This document shows, in pieces, positions 27,118 through 38,836 of a DNA stretch of 64,000 bases (positions within the stretch are counted from its first letter, which is position 1; each line of letters starts with the position of its first letter). Origin of the DNA: G963663315 sp963668255 (lineage in GTDB: Bacteria > Pseudomonadota > Gammaproteobacteria > Arenicellales > Poriferihabitantaceae); NCBI GenBank assembly GCA_965116595.1, contig OZ220708.1, positions 186,001 through 250,000 of the forward strand, read 5' to 3'. Below the pieces are notes generated by a model. That model made no database searches, was not told the origin of the DNA, and was given only the letters and a program-made list of their open reading frames with translations. The position numbers and the translations under genes were made by a program.

Positions 27118-28652
27118 AACCTTGCCGCCGGCGAGTCGTCTTCTGTGACCCCGGTCGACTGCGGGCGGTTTATACCAATCGAACGACCGGCCGATTCAGG
27201 TCTGGGGAGATTCACATGACTTTGGAAAATCAAATCCAGTTTCTCGAGGACATGGGGTTCAGCCGGACAGGCTTTCGAGGCGGTGGTATCGACATGCAGC
27301 AGCATTTGCTCTGCGCTTGCGATCAGTACACCTTCATCGGAGATCATGCCATGATAAAGATGAATTCGCTTTTGATCGACGTCCAGTAACTGAGTGGTTA
27401 CATGAAACCGCTGGCCCGATGTTAATTCGCCCTGATTCATCATGTGAGTCTCTACCGTGAAGTAGCTCATTCCCCTGGCATGGTAATCTTCACCCACCCC
27501 TGTAAATCGAAACAGGGCATCGGATGCATTGCCGAAAGCATACAGATAACTGCTTTCTGTCATATGGTTATTGTAGTCAACCCACTGTGCCTTGACCGTG
27601 TCTGAATACAGCCGTAGAGGTTGCGCCAGATCATGACTTTCGGCCAGGCCGTCCTGGTAAGAGATCTGATAAAGCGACTCTTCATAGCGGGCCAGTACCC
27701 TGCCTGCTGCACTATCGTTCGCTTTCAATGCCTGGAGTATCGCAACGATACAGTCATCCCTTTTCCTCTCAAGCTCAAGAATGCTACGGCCTTGAGCCTG
27801 GTCATCGGATTGTGCGCATATCCTGTCGAGCAATTCTTCGGTCAGGTCGGGTCCGTCAAATCGGGTCCAGGGCCATTTCAAAGCCGGGCCGAACTGTGAC
27901 ATGAAATGGCGCATCCCGCCCTCGCCACCGGCAATGCGAAATGTCTGAAAGGAACCCATGAATGCCCAGCGAAGGCCTGGACCATAAGTGATAGCCTGAT
28001 CGAGTTCATCGACAGTGGCGACATCCTCATTCAACAGGTGCAACGCTTCACGCCACAAGGCTTCCATCAGGCGGTCGGCGATGAATGCCTCGACTTCTTT
28101 GCGCACAACCAGGGGATGCATGCCAATACCGGAATAAAACGCACGCGCGGCGTCAACGGCCTGATGAGTGGTCTGATCGCCCCCCACTATCTCAACCAGC
28201 GGGATCAGGTAGACCGGATTGAACGGGTGACCCACGATAATTCGCTCAGGATGATCCACGCCCTGCTGCATTTCGCTCGGCAGCAGCCCGGAAGAGGAAG
28301 AAGCCACGACTGCATCCGCACCTGCAAAGCGGCAAATTTCACGCATCAACGCCTTTTTTACATCGATTCGCTCGGGTCCGCTCTCCTGGACGAAGTCGGC
28401 ATCGGACACGGCCGCCTCAATGCTGTCTACCAATGACAAGCGGCCCCTGGCGTCAATCGGGGCAAGAGTCATTGTACGACAAGCCCGCAGCGCATTGTCC
28501 AGCACGTCATTGATTCGCCTCTCGACCCCTTCTGCAGGATCATACAGATTCACGTCGATTCCATTAATCAATAAGCGGGCAGCCCAGGCAGAGCCAATTA
28601 CTCCTCCGCCGATCAGTCCGACCAGTTTGACCTTGCCATCCGGCTTGCTCAT
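27114..28652 (-). CDS. cdhAB: L-carnitine dehydrogenase fused to betainyl-CoA thioesterase
   Basis: 512 residues with two enzymes. Residues 1-320 form a 3-hydroxyacyl-CoA-dehydrogenase-type carnitine dehydrogenase: Rossmann GLIGGGVIGSAWAARLL, then FVQESGPERIDVKK, SSSSGLLPSEMQ and VGHPFNPVYLIPLVEIVGG. Residues about 340-475 are a hotdog thioesterase of the 4-hydroxybenzoyl-CoA type (VKAQWVDYNNHMTESSYLY). The first half oxidises L-carnitine to 3-dehydrocarnitine; the second would release glycine betaine from betainyl-CoA made by the adjacent BKACE. Fused forms are known in Rhizobiales. Pseudomonads have separate cdhA and cdhB. Confidence 0.88.
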   Translation of the reverse strand: MSKPDGKVKLVGLIGGGVIGSAWAARLLINGIDVNLYDPAEGVERRINDVLDNALRACRTMTLAPIDARGRLSLVDSIEAAVSDADFVQESGPERIDVKKALMREICRFAGADAVVASSSSGLLPSEMQQGVDHPERIIVGHPFNPVYLIPLVEIVGGDQTTHQAVDAARAFYSGIGMHPLVVRKEVEAFIADRLMEALWREALHLLNEDVATVDELDQAITYGPGLRWAFMGSFQTFRIAGGEGGMRHFMSQFGPALKWPWTRFDGPDLTEELLDRICAQSDDQAQGRSILELERKRDDCIVAILQALKANDSAAGRVLARYEESLYQISYQDGLAESHDLAQPLRLYSDTVKAQWVDYNNHMTESSYLYAFGNASDALFRFTGVGEDYHARGMSYFTVETHMMNQGELTSGQRFHVTTQLLDVDQKRIHLYHGMISDEGVLIASAEQMLLHVDTTASKACPAEPHVLEKLDLIFQSHVNLPRPESAGRSIGINRPQSTGVTEDDSPAARL

Positions 28653-28658
28653 TGATGA

Positions 28659-29549
28659 TTACCCTCTTTTGAGCAGTTTGAGGTTATTCCTGACTTCATC
28701 CGGGCCCAGGATATTGACATTCATCGCATCCAGAATGGTGACCGCTCTTTCGACCAGTTGAGCATTGGAGGCCAGTACGCCTTTTTCCAGATAAAGATTA
28801 TCCTCCAGTCCGACCCGGACATTGCCGCCGGCCAGCACCGCCATTGCCACATAAGGCAGTTCCTTCCTGCCGATCGAAAAGGCCGAGAAAGTGGCTCCTT
28901 CGGGCAGGGCATGAACCATCGACATCAAGGTGGTCGGATCATCAGGCGCGCCGTACGGAATACCCATGCATAATTGAATCATGACCGGATCATCGATCAG
29001 GCCTTCCCGTATCATTTCCCTGGCCAACACCAGGTGGCCGGTATCAAAGACCTCCAGTTCCGGTCTGACCCCGAGTTCCTGCACCCTTTTGGCCATGGTT
29101 CTCAACATCCCCGGGGTATTGGTCATGACATAGTCGCTTTCTGCAAAATTCATCGTACCGCAGTCCAGTGTGCAGATTTCCGGCAGGCATTGTTCAACAT
29201 GAGCCAACCGTTCCAGGGGGCCCGCCATATCGGTGCCATCCTGTAACGGCAATGGATTTTCACCTTTGCCGAAAACCATGTCGCCGCCCATTCCTGCAGT
29301 GGTATTGATGACGACATCGGTGTCACTGTCCCTGATCCGTGCTACTGCTTCCGCGAAATATTCAGGTTTTCTCGATGGCGCGCCGGTTTCCGGGTCCCTG
29401 ACGTGAATGTGGACAATCGCCGCCCCCGCCCTGGCCGCATCGATAGCCGCGTTCGCTATCTGTTCAGGCGTCTTGGGAATATCGGGATGTTTGCCCACCG
29501 TGTTACCGGCTCCGGTAACCGCGCAAGTGATAAAAGCGTTAAAGTTCAA
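28659..29549 (-). CDS. cdhC: BKACE, probable 3-dehydrocarnitine cleavage enzyme
   Basis: 296-residue beta-keto acid cleavage enzyme (DUF849). It shows ITCAVTGAGNTVGKHPDIP, zinc ligands in IVHIHVRDPETGAPSR (HxH), NTTAGMGGDM, LDCGTMNF and a C-terminal NVRVGLEDNLYLEKGVLA whose Glu is a further metal ligand. With acetyl-CoA it would split 3-dehydrocarnitine into betainyl-CoA and acetoacetate. First gene of the operon. The open frame begins at TTG 29567, but TTG 29549 lies eight bases after GAGGG and gives a more usual start; neither is ATG. Confidence 0.87.
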   Translation of the reverse strand: MNFNAFITCAVTGAGNTVGKHPDIPKTPEQIANAAIDAARAGAAIVHIHVRDPETGAPSRKPEYFAEAVARIRDSDTDVVINTTAGMGGDMVFGKGENPLPLQDGTDMAGPLERLAHVEQCLPEICTLDCGTMNFAESDYVMTNTPGMLRTMAKRVQELGVRPELEVFDTGHLVLAREMIREGLIDDPVMIQLCMGIPYGAPDDPTTLMSMVHALPEGATFSAFSIGRKELPYVAMAVLAGGNVRVGLEDNLYLEKGVLASNAQLVERAVTILDAMNVNILGPDEVRNNLKLLKRG

Positions 29550-29685
29550 GACAAGGCCCTCAAGCAAAATGGATAAGGCAAAAATTTTCCACCTTTAGTA
29601 TCGGACTTGCAAGGATTATTATAAACATGCCCCCGAACAGGCCTCTGATATAATGGCCGGAACACGAACATAAAGGAATATAAAA

Positions 29686-30168
29686 ATGCCGACCAGTGCG
29701 ATACCCGCTACGAACGAAATCCACATCCGCAAAGCCACGCAAACTGATGCAGAGCGGATTGCCGACTTTAATCGGAAAATGGCATTGGAGACCGAAGGGA
29801 TAAAATTGAATCCGGAGGTCATTCTGGCGGGCACATGCCGAATGATTCAGGATCAGAATCGTGGATTTTATCTGGTCGCCGAATCCGAACAGGAAATAGT
29901 CGCATCTTTAATGATTACCACCGAGTGGAGTGACTGGCGAAACGGAGTCTTCTGGTGGATACAGAGTGTTTACGTGATGCCGCGTTGGCGACGAAAGGGA
30001 ATCTACCGCCGCCTGTATGAAGAAGTGAAGGAGCTTGCCGAAGCGAACCCGGACGTCTGCGGCTATCGCCTGTATGTGGAGAGAGAAAACACCGCAGCCC
30101 AATCAACCTACCGCAGTGTCGGCATGGAGGAGACCCATTACAGGATGTACGAAGAACTGAAAGAGTAA
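29686..30168 (+). CDS. GNAT-family N-acetyltransferase
   Basis: 160 residues, starting with the typical EIHIRKATQTDAERIADFN. The acetyl-CoA motif is SVYVMPRWRRKGIYRRLYEE, and the C-terminal YVERENTAAQSTYRSVGME is motif B. The substrate is unknown. It is divergent from the carnitine operon (about 135 bases between starts), and its stop is followed directly by repeats, so it appears to be a single-gene unit. Confidence 0.85.
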   Translation: MPTSAIPATNEIHIRKATQTDAERIADFNRKMALETEGIKLNPEVILAGTCRMIQDQNRGFYLVAESEQEIVASLMITTEWSDWRNGVFWWIQSVYVMPRWRRKGIYRRLYEEVKELAEANPDVCGYRLYVERENTAAQSTYRSVGMEETHYRMYEELKE

Positions 30169-30175
30169 TCACCCG

Positions 30176-30545
30176 AACCCTGCGTAGGGGCGGGTCCCTG
30201 TGCCCGCCCACCGTGGCTGTCCGGGGCATCCCCCGACCCTCATTTCGTCATTCCCGCGGAAGCGGGAATCCACATTGCGATCATCAACCGCATTCGTAAC
30301 GGCATCCCCCGTGCCCGCCCACCGTGGCTGTCCGGGGCATCCCCCGACCCTCATTTCGTCATTCCCGCGGAAGCGGGAATCCACATTGCGATCATCAACC
30401 GCATTCGTAACGGCATCCCCCGTGCCCGCCCACCGTGGCTGTCCGGGGCATCCCCCGACCCTCATTTCGTCATTCCCGCGGAAGCGGGAATCCACATTGC
30501 GATCATCAACCGCATTCGTAACGGCATCCCCCGTGGCTGTCCGCA
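30176..30545. repeat. Three tandem copies of a 111-bp repeat with internal palindrome
   Basis: The unit starts at 30201, 30312 and 30423 (TGCCCGCCCACCGTGGCTGT), so the period is exactly 111 bases; copies look identical by eye, and a partial fourth ends near 30542. Each unit holds the perfect hairpin TTCCCGCGGAAGCGGGAA, a very common proteobacterial intergenic palindrome, within CGTCATTCCCGCGGAAGCGG. Because 111 is a multiple of three, long open frames run through it on both strands (minus 30169-30546, plus 30200-30565), but their repetitive translation is not gene-like. A family B-like arm pair (GGGCGGG / CCCGCCC) precedes it. Confidence 0.9.
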
Positions 30546-30586
30546 CCGGTGGGGGCGCCGGGTGATAATCCCGATCAGATTCCGGT

Positions 30587-31726
30587 TTATTGCTGTGCCT
30601 GATCGCAAACCCGCTCCCAGCTCCGTGTCACCACTTCAACCCGTCGCCGTTCCCCCGAGTCAAGTTCCACAAACAGTATATTTCCCGGAGTGCTGAACTC
30701 GATCTTGACTTTTGCGAAGGCAATATTTGATCCGAATTTTCTCGAATACGCCAGGCTGGTCACTATTCCCACCGGGTTATCGCCACTGTCGAACAAATCC
30801 CAGGTATGGCGCGGCGACAACAACGCATCACCACTGACATGGATATATACCAGGGCATTTTTTATACCCTCTTGCAAAATCCTGCCAAGCGCCTTTGTGG
30901 ACAGGCATTCTGCTTCCTTCTCTTCATTGAAAAAGCGATCAAGCCCGATTTCATATGGATTGTCCTGCAAGGTCATGTCACTGCCATAAGACAACAGACC
31001 CCGTTCTATCCGATCGATCAGGTTGGGGCTGCCGGCACGAATATTGTACTTTTGCCCAACCTCCCAAATAGCATCCCACAGCGCCGGACCCTTTTTGGAA
31101 TCCTCGAGATAAATCTCGTACCCTCCCTGCCCACTCCAGCCGGACCTTGCTGTGATCAGGTCCATACCGGCGATATTTGCCCTGAAATACCAGAAAAACT
31201 TCAAATCCCTGATTTCTTCACCCACTATTTCAGCCATCAGATCAACGGCCTTCGGACCCTGGATCGCCAAAGGACTGACATCGGGACTGTACACGGATAC
31301 ATCCAGGTTTCGACCACTGGCAAGACCCTTTAGCCATAACAAAACACCGGAGTCTGAAATCGACAACCGGTAACGGTCTTCGGCAAGTTTGATCAACAGA
31401 GGATCATTCACGATTCCGCCGTGTTCATCCACCAGAATCGTGTACATGCACTGTCCAATCCGGCATTTGGATATATCTCTCGGAGTGACCAGTTCGACCA
31501 GTTTCAGGGCATCGGGTCCGACCACTTCAACCTGACGCTCACACGACACGTCCCAGATCTGGACATATTCGCACAGATGTTCGTAATCTTCCTGGGGGGA
31601 CCTGAAAACAGACGCAAGCGGCATATGATTGTAAACGGTAAACATTCGAGCCCCATGTTCGAACACCCGATCCTCAAAGGGGGTCTTGCCAATTCGACGA
31701 GACAATACCAGTTGCGATATCTTCAT
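30587..31726 (-). CDS. dmdA: DMSP demethylase DmdA-like (GcvT family)
   Basis: 379 residues of the GcvT/aminomethyltransferase fold. The DmdA-type order is present: SRRIGKTPFEDRV, FTVYNHMPLASVF, YVQIWDVSCERQVEVVGPDA, VTPRDISKCRIGQCMYT, ARSGWSGQGGYEIYLED and GSPNLIDRIERGLLSYGSDM. These blocks correspond closely to Pelagibacter DmdA as I remember it and less to glycine-cleavage T protein. DmdA moves a methyl group from dimethylsulfoniopropionate to tetrahydrofolate, leaving methylmercaptopropionate. The divergent neighbour encodes a DmdB-type ligase that would act on that product. An aminomethyltransferase acting on a betaine derivative is the alternative. Confidence 0.78.
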   Translation of the reverse strand: MKISQLVLSRRIGKTPFEDRVFEHGARMFTVYNHMPLASVFRSPQEDYEHLCEYVQIWDVSCERQVEVVGPDALKLVELVTPRDISKCRIGQCMYTILVDEHGGIVNDPLLIKLAEDRYRLSISDSGVLLWLKGLASGRNLDVSVYSPDVSPLAIQGPKAVDLMAEIVGEEIRDLKFFWYFRANIAGMDLITARSGWSGQGGYEIYLEDSKKGPALWDAIWEVGQKYNIRAGSPNLIDRIERGLLSYGSDMTLQDNPYEIGLDRFFNEEKEAECLSTKALGRILQEGIKNALVYIHVSGDALLSPRHTWDLFDSGDNPVGIVTSLAYSRKFGSNIAFAKVKIEFSTPGNILFVELDSGERRRVEVVTRSWERVCDQAQQ

Positions 31727-31846
31727 AAGAATCAGAATTGTTAAACGATAGCCAGAATCGGCGGGAATTATGCACTTAAAATATTGATTATGGAAATCAA
31801 ATTGCCTTATCGTCCCGGTTTAAAGTATATTAATCCGGCTGTCGGC

Positions 31847-31898
31847 GGGGGGAGTCACAGAGGCCGAGCCATCAGGCGACGGCTGATGCGTGGGGGGG
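31847..31898 (+). repeat. Family A palindromic repeat, degenerate copy
   Basis: GGGGGAGTCACAGAGGCCGA, CATCAGGCGACGGCTGATGC and a closing G run match the family A layout, with the left CTCCCCC arm eroded. It lies in the divergent gap between dmdA and dmdB, upstream of the chosen dmdB start, and makes a false N-terminal extension of that gene. Confidence 0.7.
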
Positions 31899-31939
31899 AT
31901 TGCGCTGACAGAGCCGGCACAAACAGTATCAAATATCAA

Positions 31940-33580
31940 ATGAAAGAAAATTACGATATCCTGGACCAGGTAAAAGGTCTCAACTATGTGGAACTCACCC
32001 CGATTTCGTTCCTGCAGCGCGCGAGCGAAGTCTATGCAGACCATCCGGGAATTATTTACGGCAACCGGAATTCAACCTGGAAAGAAGTATCGAAGCGATG
32101 TCGCAGGCTGGCTGATGGACTTAATAAACTGGGGGTAAAACAGGGCGACACCGTGTCCATAATGGCCGCGAATACCCCGGAACTGGCAGAAGCCCATTTC
32201 GGTGTTCCGATGTCGGGAGGGGTGCTGAATTCGATCAATACCCGGCTTGATGCGGATACTGTTTCCTATATTCTCGCACACGGCGATGCCCGGGTTCTGA
32301 TCACCGACACCCATTTCTCCGATGTAGTTTCAAAGGCCTTGTCGACACTGGACAGCCCGCCTGTGGTAATTGATATTGTCGACAGCCAGGCGCCGGCCCC
32401 ACAGGCAGGCGGCCAACGCCTCGGCAACATGACATACGAGGAATTACTCGCTCAAGGAGACGAAAACAGCGACTGGGGCATGCCTGATTCTGAATGGGAC
32501 GCACTGACGCTGAACTACACTTCGGGCACCAGTGGGCGGCCCAAGGGCGTGGTCTATCATCATCGCGGCTCCTATCTGATGTCGATGGGTACAGTCGCAG
32601 CCTGGCAGATCCCGAAATTTGCCAGATATCTGTATACCGTCCCGATGTTCCATTGCAATGGCTGGGGGCATGTCTGGAGCATGGCCCTGATGGGTGCGAC
32701 ATTGATCTGCAATCGGGTAGTCAGCGCCGAAAACATATTCGCGGCACTGCGGGATCATCAGATTACCCATTTCGGCGCGGCGCCGATTGTCCTCTCCATG
32801 CTGGCTAATGCGCCGGACGTGATCAAGTACATCCCTGACCATACCGTCCAGGTGATGACCGCGGGCGCCCCGCCGCCGAGCAAGGTGCTGGAGAAAACCC
32901 AGCAGCTTGGATTGAATGTGATCCATGTATACGGCCTGACCGAAACATACGGCCACGTTGTCTTCTGTGACTGGAGGGCACAATGGTCAGATCTGACTAT
33001 TGAAGAACAGGCTGAAATCAAATCACGACAGGGTGTTCGGTTCCCGATGATGCAGGCAGCCAGGGTCATTGACGTCAATTCCGGTGAAATGGTGCCGGCT
33101 GACGGACAGACAATCGGAGAAATCGTCCTGCGGGGCAATCCGATCATGAAAGGTTACTACAAAAGCCCCGAGGCCACTGCCGAAGCGTTCAGTGATGGCT
33201 GGTTCCATAGCGGCGACCTCGCGGTAGTGCATCCGGATGGTTATCTGGAAGTCAAGGACAGACTGAAGGACATCATCATATCGGGCGGGGAGAATATTTC
33301 CTCCATTGAAGTCGAATCAGCGCTTTACAAATTTCCGAAAGTTGCCGCTGCCGCGGTAGTCGCAAAGCCGGATGAGAAATGGGGGGAGACCCCCTGCGCG
33401 TTTGTCGAACTGAAACCCGGCGAAGAATCCACCGAAGAAGAAATCATCGCATTTTGCAAACAGAACATAGCCGGCTACAAACGCCCGAAGCACATCGTAT
33501 TCCTTGAATTACCGAAAACCTCCACCGGCAAAATCCAGAAATTCAAACTGCGTGAAATGGTAACCAACGGCGAAGTGTAA
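31940..33580 (+). CDS. dmdB: Acyl-CoA synthetase, DmdB-like (methylmercaptopropionate-CoA ligase)
   Basis: 546-residue ANL-superfamily ligase with the AMP-binding P-loop YTSGTSGRPKGVVYHH, VYGLTETYGH, GWFHSGDLAVVHPDGYLEVK, DRLKDIIISGGENISS and the C-terminal catalytic lysine in KTSTGKIQKFKLRE. The N-terminal LTPISFLQRASEVYADHPGI and the GVPMSGGVLNSINTRLDA stretch are typical of the medium-chain/DmdB group. It would make the CoA thioester of 3-methylmercaptopropionate produced by DmdA, which is encoded divergently. Start ATG 31940; an open frame from 31784 includes a repeat. A general medium-chain acyl-CoA ligase cannot be excluded. Confidence 0.78.
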   Translation: MKENYDILDQVKGLNYVELTPISFLQRASEVYADHPGIIYGNRNSTWKEVSKRCRRLADGLNKLGVKQGDTVSIMAANTPELAEAHFGVPMSGGVLNSINTRLDADTVSYILAHGDARVLITDTHFSDVVSKALSTLDSPPVVIDIVDSQAPAPQAGGQRLGNMTYEELLAQGDENSDWGMPDSEWDALTLNYTSGTSGRPKGVVYHHRGSYLMSMGTVAAWQIPKFARYLYTVPMFHCNGWGHVWSMALMGATLICNRVVSAENIFAALRDHQITHFGAAPIVLSMLANAPDVIKYIPDHTVQVMTAGAPPPSKVLEKTQQLGLNVIHVYGLTETYGHVVFCDWRAQWSDLTIEEQAEIKSRQGVRFPMMQAARVIDVNSGEMVPADGQTIGEIVLRGNPIMKGYYKSPEATAEAFSDGWFHSGDLAVVHPDGYLEVKDRLKDIIISGGENISSIEVESALYKFPKVAAAAVVAKPDEKWGETPCAFVELKPGEESTEEEIIAFCKQNIAGYKRPKHIVFLELPKTSTGKIQKFKLREMVTNGEV

Positions 33581-33598
33581 TCGTATTAAAGGCAGCCC

Positions 33599-34191
33599 GT
33601 GGCACAAGCACAAAAAACCAACCACTCCCCCCTTGAGGGGGAGTCACAACCCGCCGAGCCGCCAGGCGATAGCGGGTGTGGTGGGGGGACCAACCGCCGA
33701 AGCCCGCCGGAGAGCCAGTGGGGGAAAATCAAACAATCCTATTCAGAAAAAACCCTGAACCGGGCAAAATCCCTGCGCCAGAACCAAACCGACGCAGAAG
33801 GTCTACTCTGGCACTATCTTCGCAACAAACAACTGGACGGCTACAAATTCCGTCGTCAACAACCCATTGGCCCGTACATTGTCGATTTCGCCAGCTTGCC
33901 CGAAAAGTTGCTTATCGAACTGGACGGCGGCCAACACGCTGAACATGAAGACTACGATGAGCGGCGAGACCGATTCCTGAAAAGCAAGGGATACAGGGTA
34001 CTGCGCTTCTGGAATAACGAAGTTTTCGAAAACTGCTTCGATGTGCTGGAGAATATATACCAGGCTTTAACATCCACCATTGACTCCCCCCATGAAGGAG
34101 AGCCGACTCAAACAACGCATCACTCCCCCTTGAGGGGGAGTCGGCAAAACAAGGGCGCTAGCCCGCAGGTGCGCCGGTGGGGGGAAACGAG

Positions 34192-34195
<4 letters not shown>
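33599..34195 (+). CDS. DUF559 (Vsr-like nuclease fold) protein, cassette 1
   Basis: 198 residues from a GTG start, 18 bases after dmdB. The core (about 42-152) is a DUF559 domain: TDAEGLLWHYLRNKQLDGYK, FRRQQPIGPYIVDFASLP, LLIELDGGQHAE and YRVLRFWNNEVFENCFDVLE; the Asp, Glu and Gln-His are the presumed metal and catalytic residues of this PD-(D/E)xK-related fold. Both ends of the frame are translated family A repeat (NHSPLEGESQPAEPPGDSG at the start, HHSPLRGSRQNKGAS at the end). The TGA overlaps the hsdM ATG. The core differs from the DUF559 block inside hsdS at only about 15 of 111 positions. Activity is unproven. Confidence 0.82.
33623..33688 (+). repeat. Family A palindromic repeat, left side of DUF559 cassette 1
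   Basis: Begins CACTCCCCCCTTGAGGGGGA (hairpin arms CTCCCCC/GGGGGAG), then a second arm pair in CCCGCCGAGCCGCCAGGCG and AGCGGGTG, and ends in GTGGTGGGGGG. It is translated as part of the DUF559 open frame. The right side of the cassette carries a second subtype at 34081-34184. Confidence 0.9.
34081..34184 (+). repeat. Family A palindromic repeats, right side of DUF559 cassette 1
   Basis: A worn short hairpin (GACTCCCCC...AGCCGACTC, 34082-34107) is followed by a full copy at 34121-34184: CACTCCCCCTTGAGGGGGAG, then TCGGC, AAGGGCGCTAGCCCGC, and GCGCCGGTGGGGGG. This second subtype recurs, inverted, at 37993-38060, the right side of cassette 2. Its final G run lies just before the hsdM ATG and can act as the Shine-Dalgarno. 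Confidence 0.88.
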
Positions 34196-35774
<1,579 letters not shown>

Positions 35775-35778
<4 letters not shown>

Positions 35779-36020
35779 CGGTACACCAACTGATTCGGCT
35801 ACTCAAGAACCACCCAGCCGACATGCGAGTCGTCGTCAACGGCTATGAGGAAGGTTACGATGATCTGTCTCCAGAACAGATTTCTGTTACATCTATCCGC
35901 CTGAACACCGGCAGAAGGGACTGGGAAGGATGCCACGGAGATATTGGCGACAAACCGAGTGACCGGATAGACAATTCACCTGTAGTCGAGGCTCTGATCT
36001 TGCGCCGCACATCGAATTGA
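35775..36020 (+). CDS. Small protein of unknown function in the hsd operon
   Basis: 81 residues, no recognised domain. MTVHQLIRLLKNHPADMRVV followed by VNGYEEGYDDLSPEQIS resembles small proteins often seen beside restriction or phage genes, with a conserved Asn/Ser-Gly-Tyr-Glu-x-Gly-Tyr-Asp core. No signal peptide or membrane segment. It overlaps the hsdM stop by four bases (ATGA) and precedes the HEPN gene, so it is co-translated with the RM operon. I can assign no function. Confidence 0.7.
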
Positions 36021-36022
36021 CA

Positions 36023-36450
36023 ATGATGGACAATAACAACAACATGATTGACTACGACAAGTTCCAATTATCGCTGAAGCGTCTTGAGGAGCAATACGAA
36101 AACCACCGGACACTGGACCCGAACCTGCCGGAACTGATTCGTGAAGGGGTCTCCGAATCCGTCATCCAGAGATTCGAGACCTGCTACGACTGCCTGTGGA
36201 AAGTATTGAAGCGATATCTGGTTGAGGGGCTTGGAGTCGTGGATGCGCCAAACAGCCCGAAACCGATTTTCAGGCTTGCAAGTGAAAATCATCTTTTCGC
36301 TTCGCCGATTGTGCAATGGCTGCAATACGCCGAGCTGCGTATCGGCACGGCGCATGACTATGACGGTGAAAAAGCGAAAGCCTGCCTGGCGCTGATGAAT
36401 GATTTTATCGACGATGCAATCGGCCTGTACCAGACCATGAGCGGAAAGAC

Positions 36451-36460
<10 letters not shown>
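36023..36460 (+). CDS. HEPN-domain toxin of an HEPN/MNT toxin-antitoxin pair (HI0074-like)
   Basis: 145-residue all-helical protein of the HI0074/HEPN family (formerly nucleotidyltransferase substrate-binding protein). The RNase motif Rx4HxY is exact: R-IGTA-H-D-Y around residues 106-113 in ELRIGTAHDYDGEK. Other family marks are LEEQYENHRTLD and QRFETCYDCLWKVLKRYL. In studied pairs the MNT partner adds AMP to the motif tyrosine and silences the toxin. The partner follows with a 10-base overlap and is fused to HsdS. ATG 36023 or 36026 is preferred over a TTG at 36017. Confidence 0.87.
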
Positions 36461-38799
<2,339 letters not shown>

Positions 38800-38836
38800 T
38801 TTGCTACGCTGTCTTCTGAATTCCATCTCTGCGCTC

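Noticed and set aside
30201..30542. CRISPR array
   Set aside because: The copies are contiguous identical 111-bp units without variable spacers, and no cas genes are near.
30169..30565. Long frames on both strands through the tandem repeat
   Set aside because: They exist only because the 111-bp period is a multiple of three; the translation repeats a 37-residue unit encoded by an intergenic palindrome.
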